Assembly: GCF_009389715.1 (NCBI RefSeq)
Contig: NC_052393.1
Span: 1,488,001 to 1,552,000, forward strand
DNA: 64,000 nucleotides
Direction: 5' to 3'
From: Phoenix dactylifera
Taxonomy: Eukaryota > Streptophyta > Magnoliopsida > Arecales > Arecaceae
The notes beneath the pieces are model-generated. The model was not told the DNA's origin. It did no database searches and worked only from the letters and a program-made list of their open reading frames with translations. Shown here in pieces: positions 10,208 to 21,817 of the stretch. The translations under genes were made by a program, and so were the position numbers. The number at the start of each line of letters is the position of its first letter. Within the stretch, counting starts at the first letter, position 1.

Positions 10208-13200
10208 TCATTTCAGAAGAGATCTTGCTAGATGCTCTCTTGCTGTAGCGAGAGCTTGAGTTATCGTCTGGCAGGGGAAGATCAGGCAAAACACAAAGCA
10301 TTTCATGTAAGTGTAGAAAATACTGAATTAGAGTAGGGTTCAGAATACAAGAAATGATGGATCAATTCTCCGAACTGATCAAACAAATTACCTGCTCAGA
10401 AAATGGAACAGCACCATCAACAGCATTGGCGGCAACCTTTCCAGCAATGGTGTTTGCATCTGTTTCCAAGATAATCCTGAAATTGTGCAGAAAAACCTGA
10501 GTCTAAACACTACTCATATGCTTAACGGTTTCAAGATTGATGTAACAAGGATAATGCGATAAGCTATAAAATCAATCTTTTATTATCAATTTAGTTTACA
10601 ATCACATGTGTGTTATCTATTCAAATATATAGTTCTTTGGACATGAATGCATAATACTATCCACCATGAGCAAGTAAAATAGGTCTCGATTTGGCCTATT
10701 TTCTATGGTTATTCTGCTTACCAAGAACAGGATGATTTGTGAGGAATGTTTCAGGAAACTCAATAGATGACAGAGCATTTTCTGTGGGCAAAGCCACAGC
10801 GGCAGTTTATCATTTAAGAGAGAGAGGGAGAGAGGGATTAGGAAACTCCTGGAGGAAAAGAGGTGGCTAGTTAAATTGGTGGAGATGAAGCCTTACTTAC
10901 CTAAAGCAGGAGCGGACTCTGTCACAGCTGTAAGGGCTGTGGGTTTCTCAAATAATATAGAATAAGGAGTCACTCAGAAAGCAGGTACATGAATGAGTTT
11001 CCAGAGAGAATACAAAGCAGATACATACCCTAGTAGAAATTTGCAACTACTCAATATCAACCAAGGTATGCTATCTCGGTGCCAGACCCTATAGTGGTAT
11101 CAATCTATTACTGTCAGTATGCCCAACATGGGGGCCGGTTAGGCATACCAATACTTGGTATACCCCCTGTACTGCACACCAATTTAGTACTAGTATGATA
11201 CGGGTCGGCACGCACCAATACTGACTGGTATAGCATTCCTCGGTACTATGAACACATCACCATCTTAGCCATTTGACAGCCAAGAAATTCATTCACAGCT
11301 AATAGAGGTTTGATCCCAACCTTAATTTTGCAAAATCAACCTAGGTAAATTGAACAAAATTGCCACTGAACAACAACTTCCATCATATGGTGCCCAAGCT
11401 AATATCTGCTAACTGGAACAAGTAATCTATGTAAAGCAGTAAACCAGAAACAGCCAACTAATCTTTCCATGGAAACCAAACCCTCCCCAAGAATTAGTTG
11501 TAAGGACAGTAATCGCATCAAGAAACCATGCTCTTTCCATGAAACAATCTGTGTCAATGCTTAACTTCTATCATGCCCTTTATTTAGTTCACTTTCCTTA
11601 CAAACCAGAAACAGATGTAAAACTATACAAAGTAACAAGGTCTCAAAGCATAACATCCATACCCTCCATCAACAATTTCATCAATGCAAAGAAGTATCAA
11701 ATCCAAGTTCTCAAGAGCAGTCCTCTTCTCTACGTCGTTCCTGGAAAAAGGGCTTTCAAACCATGATAAAATTGGCAAAAGAATCAAAACCAGGATATAC
11801 AACAAGTAATAAGCAAACAGACCTGAGAAGAAGTCCAACTGCATCACAGAAGCCCTGAAGAACAGATGCTAAGATGAGCTCATTCTCATCATCTCCCGCG
11901 GTGACAAAAAAGTGCAGGTCATGAACAAACTTATAGACAACAACATAACCGTCAAACATTGTTATCTCCACTGCATATGACAAACAATATCCATATAATG
12001 CAGCACTGTGAATATCAGGCCCCAGGTAATCTCGTTGAAAAGGTAGAAATTATAGCAGAATACAGCAAACACCAATCTGAAGTTTTCACACAATGCTTCC
12101 AGACTGTAAAGTATCATTTGTAAAGACTAAGTATGTCATATCAAAGGCATTTTAGAGGCCAGCACCAAAAATCAAAAGTATGGCTATTACAGTTTCCTAA
12201 ATATAATTTCATCAAGAGCATGAAGAAAACATAGTTTGGGAGTCTTTCGTAAGATGACTTCTTCAGCTCCTTGCATAGACACCAGAATTACATCAATGAT
12301 TAGGATTATGAAGAGAAAATATTTACTTTGGAAAAAGTAACAACAACTACTTGTGTTACATATGAACAGATCAGAATTCATAGTTCAACAGATCAGCTGG
12401 CTTAATCATTTGTTCTCCTTACGTCCACCAGCTCTATCAGTAAATCTGAACATACAGTACTTCTCGTATATGTACTCATACACTGAAGGAGTACATTAAT
12501 CATTCATCCCTTTAATCACTAACCATGCAGATGATATTGTGATGATTCATAGTGATATTGATGCATACCAATGCAATCCCACTTTAAACCTATGCATTTC
12601 ATAGCTCTTCTTGGGGTTCGTTTTTTCTTTTAGGGTTGGGGGCTTGGGGGGGAGGGGTGGGGGCATGGATGAGTTGGGGGAGTTCCATGAAGTTCTAAAA
12701 GCGCAATCAATTGAGAAAGCAAACAATGTTGATTATAAAAAAATGCAGAAACCATTGTTCTACATTGCATAAAGGCTGCAATCATTGTAAGACATCCATG
12801 AGTTTCCTGCAATGCCTGACACATAAGCTTCCTATCATACTAGCAGCACATGCATTGCAATTATAATATATAGCATACGGCATAATTATGCATCTGCCAA
12901 TTTATTTTAAACTTCTTTCTGTTCCAAATATGCAAAAACAATCGTGTAATTTTAGCTTGTAGAGTAGATTACTTAAGCACATATCAACCAGCAATAAGTA
13001 GATACTTAGGATGCTAAATTTTAGAGATTGCCAAAAGTTACACTCTGTCTACCTAAAAATGATATATGTAATAAAAAAAGATCAACGCATTAACCTCAGC
13101 ATGTCCACTGTTAATACATTTTATATCGAATTGTGTAGCAGCCCTTCATTAGTATAAGGGGATAGGCATGATTTGAACTACTTGAATTGTTGGTATAAGG

Positions 13201-16200
13201 AGCAAGAATGAAAACAACAAGATTATTTATGCACTTAGAATCTACAAGATTACTTTTTTTGCTTGTATTACCATTTAAAAAAATAATATTCACACAATAT
13301 CAAGGGAAATGGTTTTAATCTGGCAATGTCAAATGGGATATGTTTTATGAATTTTGATTCTCAGCATGAGTTAAACTCAGTAATATAATGATTACCTAAG
13401 GTCTCGTGCAACTTGTACAAGCCAATTGTTAAGCAACCACATTCAAAAGTACATTTAAACCACCGCGATAGTTTTGGATCATGTACATAACAACATTGAC
13501 ATGCTTAATTGCGATTGTGGCAGAGGAATGCATATATCAATCTAATCCAATTCTGAAGCATCAAATTGGATATGTATCACCTTCCGAGCGTGCATTTGTC
13601 TTCAGAGTTTTAGCAAACACAGATTTCTCAAATGCTAGCTTTGCACTGTGAGTAGGCCAATCATCTGAGAAGTATTTGACAGCCACACGCTTCCCTTCAG
13701 AGTCTAAAAGTAGAATGTTCTTCACTGAAGGGCAAGATTCCTGTGTAGCAAAACATACTGGATTACCATCTCAAGGGAAAAGTAACAAATGAAATTAGCA
13801 TAAGTTTAAATGTGTTTCAGTAAGATTATTGCAATATATTTTGATCAAGGAAGCCTTCATAGATGCTGTCTTATATTGCTGAAGTGTAATATGCTTTATT
13901 CTACAATGTTACATCAAATAAATCACATATAGGCAAATCTCAAAATATGTTTTATTGCACTGTCTACAAATGAATGCACCATGATCTTTAGTGCTAGCCG
14001 GATAAAGTTACCTATGCTTCAAGGACCCAAATATCCAAGCTTTTGTTCTGGCCACATAATTCATTTCCCAACTTGCAACAATCAAGCAGCTCAACGCACA
14101 AGCTGGACTACTACTAAGCACAGCATTTGAGAACGAAGGAAACGAACCCCAAAAAAAACTAATTTATTGAACATAACCAAAACAGAAGATGGCACTTCTT
14201 AGATGGTAGAAATTCTGCTTGACAAGCAAATATTTTAGTTCCATCTGAAAACAAATAGAGAACACAGCCTCTACTTTTCTTTTAGTTTTCTGTCAAAAGC
14301 CTCAAGTATCGGTTCATATTATCAGATCAAAGTTAATCAAGGAGCCTGAAATTGCTCAACCCAATTATGAAATTTTTAATGTTCTAAAAGTGAAACGCGA
14401 GTGAGCAAAGGAAACGATAATTCACCACAAATAGCAAGATAAAATTGTAAAAATGTTTAACCTACTGATCAACAGTATACGGTTGACATCACCATCATCC
14501 AAACCTTTCCCCATAAAACATGGAATTGAGCAAACTTTATTACAAAGAGTCGACCGGACAAGAACCTTGTATAAGTTGATGCCAAATTTCTTGGCAAAGC
14601 AAAATTAGGCAGGAGAAGGGCCTGCCAGGAAATCTTATTCCTTTGTTTCAACTCATGCAATCAAGAAGCAAGTGTACAAAATTTTCATAGACTTGGGAAA
14701 AATTTAAACTAGGAAAAGATGATAAAAATGGCAGCTCAATGCACGAGGCTTCCACCATTATGAGGTCTAAGGATGGTTAGATAACACGGCCTTACCCAAC
14801 ATTCGAACCCGTGACCTGCATGTCACAATGGAGCAACCGTACTGTTGCACTAAGGCTCTCTTTGAACTAGAAAAGATAATAATTTTTGATATATCAGACT
14901 GTGATCATCTAAAAAGTATGAGATTTGTCAAATAAATTATTCATAAATTATATATATTTTTTAAAGATATCCTGCACAACTCTGGTGTACAGCGCTTCTC
15001 TTAGCATTGGTAAGAGATCGCGGCTCGGGTACGGTGGAGGGGGAGGGGAGGGTGAAGTATCGGTTCGATGAGTTAAACGGGGAGAATTTGAGGGAGGGCC
15101 TGCGGAGGGCGCCGCGGATTTTGGTGGCGGCAGGTGCGGTGGAAGTGGGGACGCACCAGAGCGACGAGCAAAGGATGAAATGCAAGGGGATCGAGGAGGA
15201 GGACTTGGAGTTTTTGGATGGGATTTCTGCGGTGGGAGGTCCAATGTCTAGGAGAGAATTGTGGACCATCTATGGCTCTGCTCATCAGATGGGGAGTTGC
15301 AGGATGGGAGCGACCAAGGAGGAAGGTGGGGTGGATGAGAGGGGGGAGAGTTGGGAGGCGCAGGGGTTGTTTGTGTGCAACGGAAGTGTGCTCCCAAGTG
15401 CTGTTGGGATTAATCCTATGATCACCATCCAGTCCGTTGCCTACTGTCTCTCCAAGGGGATTGCAGAATCCTTGAAGAGAGGGTCTGAATGAGAGAGATA
15501 TTGTTATGGATTGATTTGGTTGTCCAAGACCACATCATTTACTAGTAACCTTTGACAACTACAGGACAATCTATATATGATAGATTTAAAATATCTATCA
15601 TGGTTACTGTCTCTTGTTATTACCCTCCAAAATATTGAACCTGGAGTAGGTTTGGGTTTTAATATATTCCATATAGTCCCTTCCATCCGTAAAACCACAA
15701 CTTCTATTACGACTGCGAATACTGCTCCTCAAAAATCTTGAAATCTTTTCGAATTCTGTTGCACGTCAAAGCCTTTATAGATCATTTTCTTTTTCTTTTC
15801 TTTTCTCCTTTATTTCTCTTCTTTCCCTATTTTCTTTTTTTCTTTTTCTTTTTTTTGCAGTGTTCGTCTGAAACATAATGTTTTGCCTTTCCCCTCATCT
15901 TTCAATATGAAGAAAAATAATTATATTTGGAGAATAAAGAAAAGTTGCATGACCAATAACATCGAAGAGGAGCCACGGCATCCCGATTCAGCCGTGGCCC
16001 ATGAACTCCTCCGTCGGTCAGCATATTTGGGATGCACCATCAGACTAACGGAATGATCAAGAATAGCTATTGCACATAGCAAACTTGTTCTCAAATGTCA
16101 GCAATTCATTTAAAGGAATTGACTTGGTAAATATTACAAAGGACATGCTGATATCTATGAGTAAGTTATTGACACAATGACAGGTATTTAGACTCCTATA

Positions 16201-17024
16201 GATATTCACCAGAGTCTATATGGCGTAAGGATTAAAATTCAAATGTCACTAAATTATAGCATTGAATTATGCTCCAGCTCCAATTTCTCATGCCAAATAA
16301 TATTGTGTAAAACATACAATACTCATTTCCCCCTTATAAGTTCATTTTTACTGTCAATCCTGGCTTCTAAGGGAGAGTACCATGTAGGTTGTGGGCCTGG
16401 GATCAAGATTCCGACAGATGGGTGGTGTGAAATGTAATAGTTTCTCTTATTGTAACAATGGCACTTGTTTGTTATTTATCCGAAGGCCAGGAGGGTTTGG
16501 GAGGTGGGGGGACAGGGAAGCTGGTAGACTCCCAAGTTTACAATGATCAGAAAGTAAAGTTTGAAGCGGATTGCTTGTAATCAGAGCAAAAGACAGTGTT
16601 ATGTTTATGCAGTTCCTTTGCCAACAGCAATAAAATTGGTAGCTAGCATACGAACTCGAACTGCCATCTAAAATACAACCCTTTTTATCTGATCTAAATT
16701 GGGTTGCATCAGTGCATCAAAGTGTTGAATTGGTGATTACAATCAGCTCAGCCACAAAAGCAATTTCAACCGAACGATGTATCATGTCTCTCGCCATATA
16801 TTATAAATATTAATCTCATCTTAACATAAAACCTACAGACCGAAGAATACAGAATAGAAGCTAATGGACTTTGATAAGCCATTTATTGAGCAAAATTTCA
16901 ACACAGGATTCACAAAGGAGCATCAAAATCCTTGAAATAAAATATAAGAAACACGAAAATTACTAGGGAACTTAGTAAAGTTACAGTGTCAGACCTTGGA
17001 GTAATCTTTGTACTCATGCCCCAT
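10208..17024 (-). CDS. Coatomer subunit zeta (zeta-COP)
   Basis: Six coding exons on the minus strand (join of 17024-16995, 13740-13581, 11970-11823, 11740-11663, 10476-10392, 10267-10208) give 561 nt, 186 aa, in frame with GT-AG introns. Recognition is by the longin-like core: [92 protein letters not shown], and the tail [18 protein letters not shown]. Zeta-COP is a small subunit of the COPI coat that pairs with gamma-COP and acts in Golgi-to-ER retrograde transport. Length matches the family (about 175-190 aa). The first coding exon supplies only ten residues ([10 protein letters not shown]) before the conserved start, so the initiator is the least certain part. A 5' UTR exon is likely at 17458 upward. 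Intron 1 holds a SINE and a duplicated FAO tail. Confidence 0.93.
11040..11250. repeat. Diverged GGTACCAG-type dispersed repeat in a zeta-COP intron
   Basis: Dense variants of 'CGGTATGxxACCAATAC' and 'GGTACTATG' (for example TATACCCCCTGTACTGCACA). A compositionally similar stretch lies at 59930-60110. No ends or target duplication could be fixed. Confidence 0.3.
14726..14864 (-). mobile_element. tRNA-derived SINE (Au-like) with target-site duplication
   Basis: In minus-strand sense the element begins near GAGAGCCTTAGTGCAACAGT and has the B-box-like GGTCACGGGTTCGAATG. It ends with GAAGCCTCGTGCATTGAGCT and a TGCCATTTTTATC tail, the layout of plant Au-type SINEs. It is flanked by a near-perfect duplication: AACTAGGAAAAGATGATAA (14707-14725) and AACTAGAAAAGATAATAA (14865-14882). 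It sits in the first coding intron of zeta-COP. Confidence 0.8.
14991..16021 (+). pseudogene. Duplicated 3' end of the long-chain alcohol oxidase gene
   Basis: Closely matches 25902-26961, from within the last FAO exon through its 3' flank. The homologous reading frame stays open from 15007 to the equivalent stop at 15492 ([20 protein letters not shown] ... [19 protein letters not shown]). It lacks one codon (EDLEFLDG against KDLEEFLDG in the gene) and has scattered substitutions, including SCRMG where the parent has SCRIG. There is no FAD-binding domain, promoter or upstream exon, so it cannot encode the enzyme. The flank copy lacks about 30 bp present near 26765-26800. It lies inside intron 1 of zeta-COP, antisense to that gene. 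A DNA-level duplication is indicated, because flanking non-transcribed-looking sequence is included. Confidence 0.92.
16022..16994. other. Remaining part of zeta-COP intron 1, nothing recognised
   Basis: AT-rich intron sequence between the FAO-derived segment and the small first coding exon. No repeat ends or genes seen. Confidence 0.5.
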
Positions 17025-17181
17025 GATCTCCGATTTCTGGAAAGAAAAAATAATAAACATAAAACAGTACTCAGAATCAACATCAAAATTATCCAAATAT
17101 CAACCAGATTCTCGATGCCTGGAGTGGCAATCAAGAACCCCCATGGGAAAATACAAAAAAACTGCAGATCGAAACCCTAGA

Positions 17182-17361
17182 TCCGTATCCATTAACTACA
17201 CTTGTATGGATCTGGCACTGGAGAGTACTGAAGAAAGAATTAGATCAAAAATGTCCCGGATCGGATGAAATCCAATATCCATAAACTACACTTGTATGGA
17301 TCTGGCACTGGAGAGTACTGAAGAAAGAATTAGATCAAAAATGTTCGGATCGGATGAAATC
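17182..17361. repeat. 90 bp tandem duplication in the zeta-COP 5' UTR intron
   Basis: Two nearly identical copies in direct orientation, each containing CTTGTATGGATCTGGCACTG (17201 and 17291) and GGATCGGATGAAATCCAA. The period is exactly 90 bp and only a few differences are visible, so the event is recent. Confidence 0.95.
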
Positions 17362-17457
17362 CAAGGCAGTCGAACAAAACGTAAAACAACAATCGAGAAC
17401 GCGAGACTCAAAACGATCATTCTAATATACAAGATCAAGAAAGAGAGAGATGCGTAC

Positions 17458-17530
17458 ATGGAATTCAAGGGTTTCCGAGAGAGAGAGAGAGAGCGCAGAC
17501 GCCGAGGAATGGTGGGTGAGGCAGGCCGCT
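17458..17530 (-). other. Probable 5' UTR exon of zeta-COP
   Basis: In minus-strand sense a donor GTACGC follows CCTTGAATTCCAT, with low end of the exon at 17458. The acceptor TTTCTTTCCAG precedes the small coding exon at 17036. A GA-rich stretch (17478-17494) lies within the exon. The upstream end is unknown and 17530 is an estimate. Confidence 0.45.
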
Positions 17531-17539
17531 GAAAATGGA

Positions 17540-19198
17540 TCCGATACGGATCAATATCCGTTCGGATATAGATCCGGGTTGGGCTGCAAGGACTCAAATC
17601 CAGCCCATAGTTGAACCAGATCAAAAAATTCGAATCCAAAACCTAGTCTAATTTCTTTGAAATTGCATGTTATCAGATTTAATATTAATTTGATCAAGTC
17701 ATTAAATTTCTCACATCAAATCGGGTAAAGAATAATTCAAACATAAATCATAATGCATATTTAAAAATAATTATCTAATCATATTATACGCATACACTGA
17801 ATATGTAAATATCGCCAAGATTATATTTTACCTAAATTCTTATATTCAACAAGGGTTTTGAGATATACAACATACTAGTTTTGAAATGGTTTGGGTTCGG
17901 ATTGAGAATTTAAAGATCCAAATACAATCCAAGTTCCAGACAGGTCATGGGTTTGAATCCGCACATAATCTAAATAGTTTTGGTTTGAGTTGGACCAGAT
18001 TAATTTCAAATCAGTTTCAAATTGAAAGTTACAACCCTAAATGCAAGTATTAGTCCAATACTGAATTTTATCTTCATATTTTATTTAGATAGATATGGAT
18101 ACAAATTGGATATTAAGTTTATGGATATAGATGTACATATAAATTAGATAGTTAATTTTTTGAACCACCAAATCAAAATTATCTTGAAAGAAAGATAAAT
18201 AAAATTAAAATCATGTTAATATCATTATTTTCTGAATTCACAAGAGCATATATAAAACTTCATGTATGTTATATATAATATTTATATTTTATATAGACTA
18301 CTTATTATGTAGGTATATTTTTATCTTCTTAGTTTATGTGTTAGCGCAGCATCCAGATTGATCAATGGTTGAGGTCTCCATCTTAGAAATATTAATCTCA
18401 TAAAAACTTCTTAAAACTTTTTTCCTTATCTTAAAATTTTTATTCAACTTGATCTAACCTAATTAATGCGATGCACGGAATTTAGTTTAAGATTGGGTTG
18501 GGTTCAGTTGAGTTGGGTTAGAGAAACCCTAATCAGGATAGGGATGAGTTAGACTAAAGCTGCCAGATTTAGAAGTAGGATTGGCTAGAGTCTATCTACA
18601 ACCTTACCCCACTCAAGTTGCATGAATGAGACTTGCTTGCTTGAACATGAAGTAAAACAATAATAATTTAGATATTCAACATATGATTCTTATAACAATT
18701 TATTTCCATGATCATCATCAAAGTTACCAGCTTATTATTCACCAAAATCTGCGTCGCATGATCTAATTTGGAAATAAAAAAATGGATACTATAAAAGTTG
18801 CTACCTTTATTTTAACGGTATATTAAAATTCCAAGAATGAGTGAGGCTTAAAATCCCTCCTCAAAGAGAAAACCTAGTATATACTACCTGGTGAATAGCC
18901 GTAAGTGTAGTTTACATCCATGCAGCTGCGTTGCCCATTGGCCAGCATGGATCCATATCAGAATTATAATTGATACCCTTATATGCTAAAGTAATGTAAT
19001 TTTCGTAAGACCGAAGGGTTATAATTGATTCATGCTTTAATCCATTCCTAACAGTCCATCCCTTCATCTTCCATATCAGAATGAATGACTCCTTTAGCAT
19101 TAGCAGTTTTGCCGCAAGTATGATTAAACTTTTATCAATGCTTTCATATAAGGAAGTATTATCTACATCAATTTTTTGACGCCATAATTTCTTAGGGA
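17540..19198. other. Intergenic, AT-rich, with degenerate hAT/MITE-like phrases
   Basis: No gene is supported. Stretches such as GGTTTGGGTTCGGATTGAGA (17888) and GATTGGGTTGGGTTCAGTTG (about 18490) resemble the 'GGGTTGGGTT' interiors of small plant hAT-type elements, but I could not fix ends or target duplications. Confidence 0.4.
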
Positions 19199-19206
19199 AC
19201 GTACAG

Positions 19207-19953
19207 TTAGGTGGCGGCAAAATATAACCCGATCCGCCAATCCAACTCGTGTTCGACCCGCCATAAACAGGTTTGGATTTGGCCTAAATAGGTTCGGATC
19301 ATAAATAGGTTGACCCGTTTAACCTGTTTACTAATTGGGTCAGATATATATTTTAGATGTCTGACCCGTTTAACCCATTTAATATATGGGTCGGGTTGGA
19401 CCTTTTCCTTGTTGGCGATTAAGATTAGGATTTTTCCAACTTCTTTCCTCCTCAAAGATCTGGGGTTTGAACCTTTGAGGGCAGGGGAGGAGAGGCGGGA
19501 GAGGGCGAGGGCGAGGGCATGGTCGACTGGGATGGGGAGGGGGAGAGGAAGGGTCGGAGCTCGTCGAGGAGGTTCACGAAGAGAGGGTAGGAGAGGTCGT
19601 AGAGGGAGCGCCACCGAGCATCGCGGGCGGCGGGGTCCATGGACCAGATGCGATCCGAGTTCAGAAGAGAGAAGAAGGCGGTGGCGGAGGAGGACGAGGA
19701 AGATCGGCGGGGCGAGGAGGAGAAGAGGAGGAGGAACTTGCGTCGTCCTCATCCTCATCCTCGTCGGAGTAGGAGGAGGAGGAACGGCCGTAGCGGTGTT
19801 TGTGGCGCCGGCAGAGGGAAGAGGAGGCGTAGAATTCAAATTGTAATTCTTGACCTATTTAATAAACATGTTAGGTTCAAAATTATGATTTTCTGATCCG
19901 ACCTGCATATGACCCGACCCGTTTATGTTTGACCCAACCCGATTGCCACCCCT
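19207..19953. mobile_element. Non-autonomous hAT-type element with perfect 8 bp target duplication
   Basis: Bounded by perfect 8 bp direct repeats ACGTACAG (19199-19206 and 19954-19961), the target size of hAT elements. The left end begins TTAGGTGGCGGC; the right end in reverse complement begins AGGGGTGGCAATCGGGTTGG. Subterminal parts are rich in TGACCCGTTTAACC and GGGTCGGGTTG repeats. The interior (19440-19840) is GC-rich and carries a minus-strand gene fragment described separately. There is no hAT transposase. Confidence 0.85.
19440..19840 (-). pseudogene. Captured 5' fragment of an ALP1-like (Harbinger-transposase-derived) gene
   Basis: In minus-strand sense an ATG at 19640 opens MDPAARDARWRSLYDLSYPL followed by FVNLLDELRPFL. 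That resembles the 'RWRSLYxLSYPxFxxxxxxLRP' segment I recall from plant ALP1/HARBI1-like proteins. The continuation expected for the family (LPIPVDHALALALSRLSSPA) is present but in another frame, so the copy is shifted. A hydrophobic Leu/Pro-rich stretch lies upstream in that second frame. The homology ends at about 19440, well before any catalytic DDE residues, so this is a fragment only. Recognition is from memory of the family and should be confirmed by a protein search. Confidence 0.55.
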
Positions 19954-19961
19954 ACGTACAG

Positions 19962-20959
19962 TCTACCGACTTACTAGTATGTTTGATCAATCCGAAAAAG
20001 GTAAGTTAGTGATCTTGTGCAGTACCTTTTATAGATGCCCTCATTTGAGATGAAAAGGTTAAGGACTTTCACATGTGTAGTTAAATCTTTTTGTTCTCAG
20101 TGTTGGAATTTCTCATTTGATCTTTGACTCAAGATATCATGAATGTTAAACAAAAAAAAGAAAAAAGAAAAAGGAGATCAATGATGAGTTTACAATTCTA
20201 TGCTCTTATCTCGCAATTCTCTGGTTGCCATCCTTATTTTGGATTTTTTATATAAATATAATCGACCCTGTGAAAGGTCATATTATATTTGGAAACCCAA
20301 GGAAGCGAGAAGAGAAAAGAAGGAAATTAAAAGAAAAAAAAAAGATAACAGGAAGTAAGTATTGCTTTCTTGTAGGAACCAGGCATGTGCAATGCATATT
20401 CATGGTAAAAGAATATAAATACAAAATTTTGAATTATGAGAGCAAGACTACTAAGAAAAATATTACGATATTTGGATGGAAGGTTCCAAATTGCATAACC
20501 ATGAATAAAAACTTTTGAATTTAGTTATTAGTTGATTTTGAATGCTTTCATTGATTTGAAATTGGATAAAGATGAATGAATCAAGAGATGAAGATAGAAA
20601 AAAGAAGGCATTTCTATGACTAGCCTAAAATCTGTTTAGCTAAAATCTAGGATTCAATGAAAGAGAGATCAGTAATTTTGGAAAGTACAGTATATATTAA
20701 TTGCAGATTAGGAGCTTCGAAGTAGGCAGAGGAATTAAAGCAAATGAATCGAACAACACACAAGGCACCTATTCTTTTCTCTCCGAATATCTCTGCTTTT
20801 AAAGCGATTAGAAAAGTGGGCCTGAAGAGAAGTCACCTCTTCTTCTCTGTATTCAATTATCTTGTTTCAAATGGTGTAAAAGAAGTATTGGAAGCAAGCT
20901 AAACCATAGACATCCAGCAGTTTGCCTGTCACACGCCTTTCCATGTGTCAAATATCGAG
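19962..20959. other. Intergenic, nothing recognised
   Basis: AT-rich, with short purine runs. The open frame at 20225-20518 has low-complexity Lys-rich content and no recognisable product. Confidence 0.5.
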
Positions 20960-20964
20960 AACAC

Positions 20965-21246
20965 CGTAAGAAAATATAAAATATATAAATAAATCTACCT
21001 CATCCTATTAGCTTAAGCTTTTGGGATAAGTGGTGATTTCAACATGGTATCAAAGCAGAAGTCCTGAGTTCGAACCCTGTCTCCGCACTCTTTAACCTCA
21101 TTATTAAAAATTTCACATATTAGGCTCACTCATTAAAGGAAAATCCAACCCATATATGAGGAGGAGTGTAAGAAAATATAAAATATATAAATAAATTTAC
21201 CTCATCCTATTAGTTTAAGCTTTTGGGATAAGTGGTGATTTCAACA
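20965..21246 (+). mobile_element. Complete TRIM element, family 1 (80 bp LTRs)
   Basis: Two 80 bp direct terminal repeats (20965-21044 and 21167-21246) end in TTCAACA. A primer-binding site TGGTATCAAAGCAG directly follows the left repeat and resembles the plant initiator-Met tRNA complement. A purine-rich GAGGAGGAG precedes the right repeat. The 5 bp target duplication AACAC is perfect (20960-20964 and 21247-21251). The element is 282 bp with no coding capacity. The LTRs differ at about three sites in 80, so it is not recent. It looks structurally whole. Confidence 0.92.
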
Positions 21247-21251
21247 AACAC

Positions 21252-21817
21252 TAGTTTTAATGTCCAACGAATCCCGTCAGAATCTGCCTATGATCTTGTT
21301 AATGAGTCCCTAGAGTCCCTAGGTGCAACTCATTTAGTGCTTTCACTTCTCTCTAAAATCCTAATCAAACTGAAAGTCGCAATGAATCCGATAGGCCATT
21401 ATCCATACTTCTCTCGTACTTGCTTTGGAGCAGAGCAGGACGGGTCAATAAAATTATATAAATCATTTTTTCAGATATATAAATCAATTTTTTATTTTAG
21501 AAAAAAAAATTGTGAAGAAATATATATATTCGGAGCGAGTTTTGCCGGTATCCATCTAGGATCCTTGCGGTTTGGATAAATCTATCCTCATTTGAATTGG
21601 ATCGGGTGGAGTAAATTGCGGTCTCTACGTAGCCTATAGCCTATAGCCTATAGCCTATCGATCTCTCAACTTTTCCACCAAAGCCCAAAGTCTATCTCTC
21701 AACTTTTCCACCAAAGCCGAAAGTCTACATAGACTTCGTCGCGGTCGCGGTCCCAAAGAGCCGACTCCCACAGACTCTTTTGTTAGTTTCTACTTTCTAC
21801 CAGAGAAAAATACATAT
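21252..21817. other. 5' flank of FAO
   Basis: Contains a short tandem repeat GCCTATA (21630-21660) and a duplicated TCTCAACTTTTCCACCAAAGCC phrase split as TCTCAACTTTTCC + ACCAAAGCC (about 21663 and 21697). The promoter of FAO should lie here, but no clear TATA box can be assigned. Confidence 0.45.

Noticed and set aside
14780-14860. A tRNA gene (GGTTCGAA box on the minus strand)
   Set aside because: No cloverleaf can be completed; layout, tail and flanking duplication show a SINE.
15007-15492. A separate small oxidoreductase gene of 161 aa
   Set aside because: It is a copy of the FAO C-terminus without FAD domain, start context or promoter; its ATG corresponds to an internal position of the FAO frame (the parent has LVRDRG where this has MVRDRG).
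19310-19896. Plus-strand Arg/Glu-rich frames of 178 and 85 aa
   Set aside because: Antisense shadows of the GC-rich gene fragment in the hAT element.
21045-21080. tRNA-like GAGTTCGAACC motif
   Set aside because: It lies just behind the primer-binding site of the TRIM element; no acceptor stem or other arms are present.
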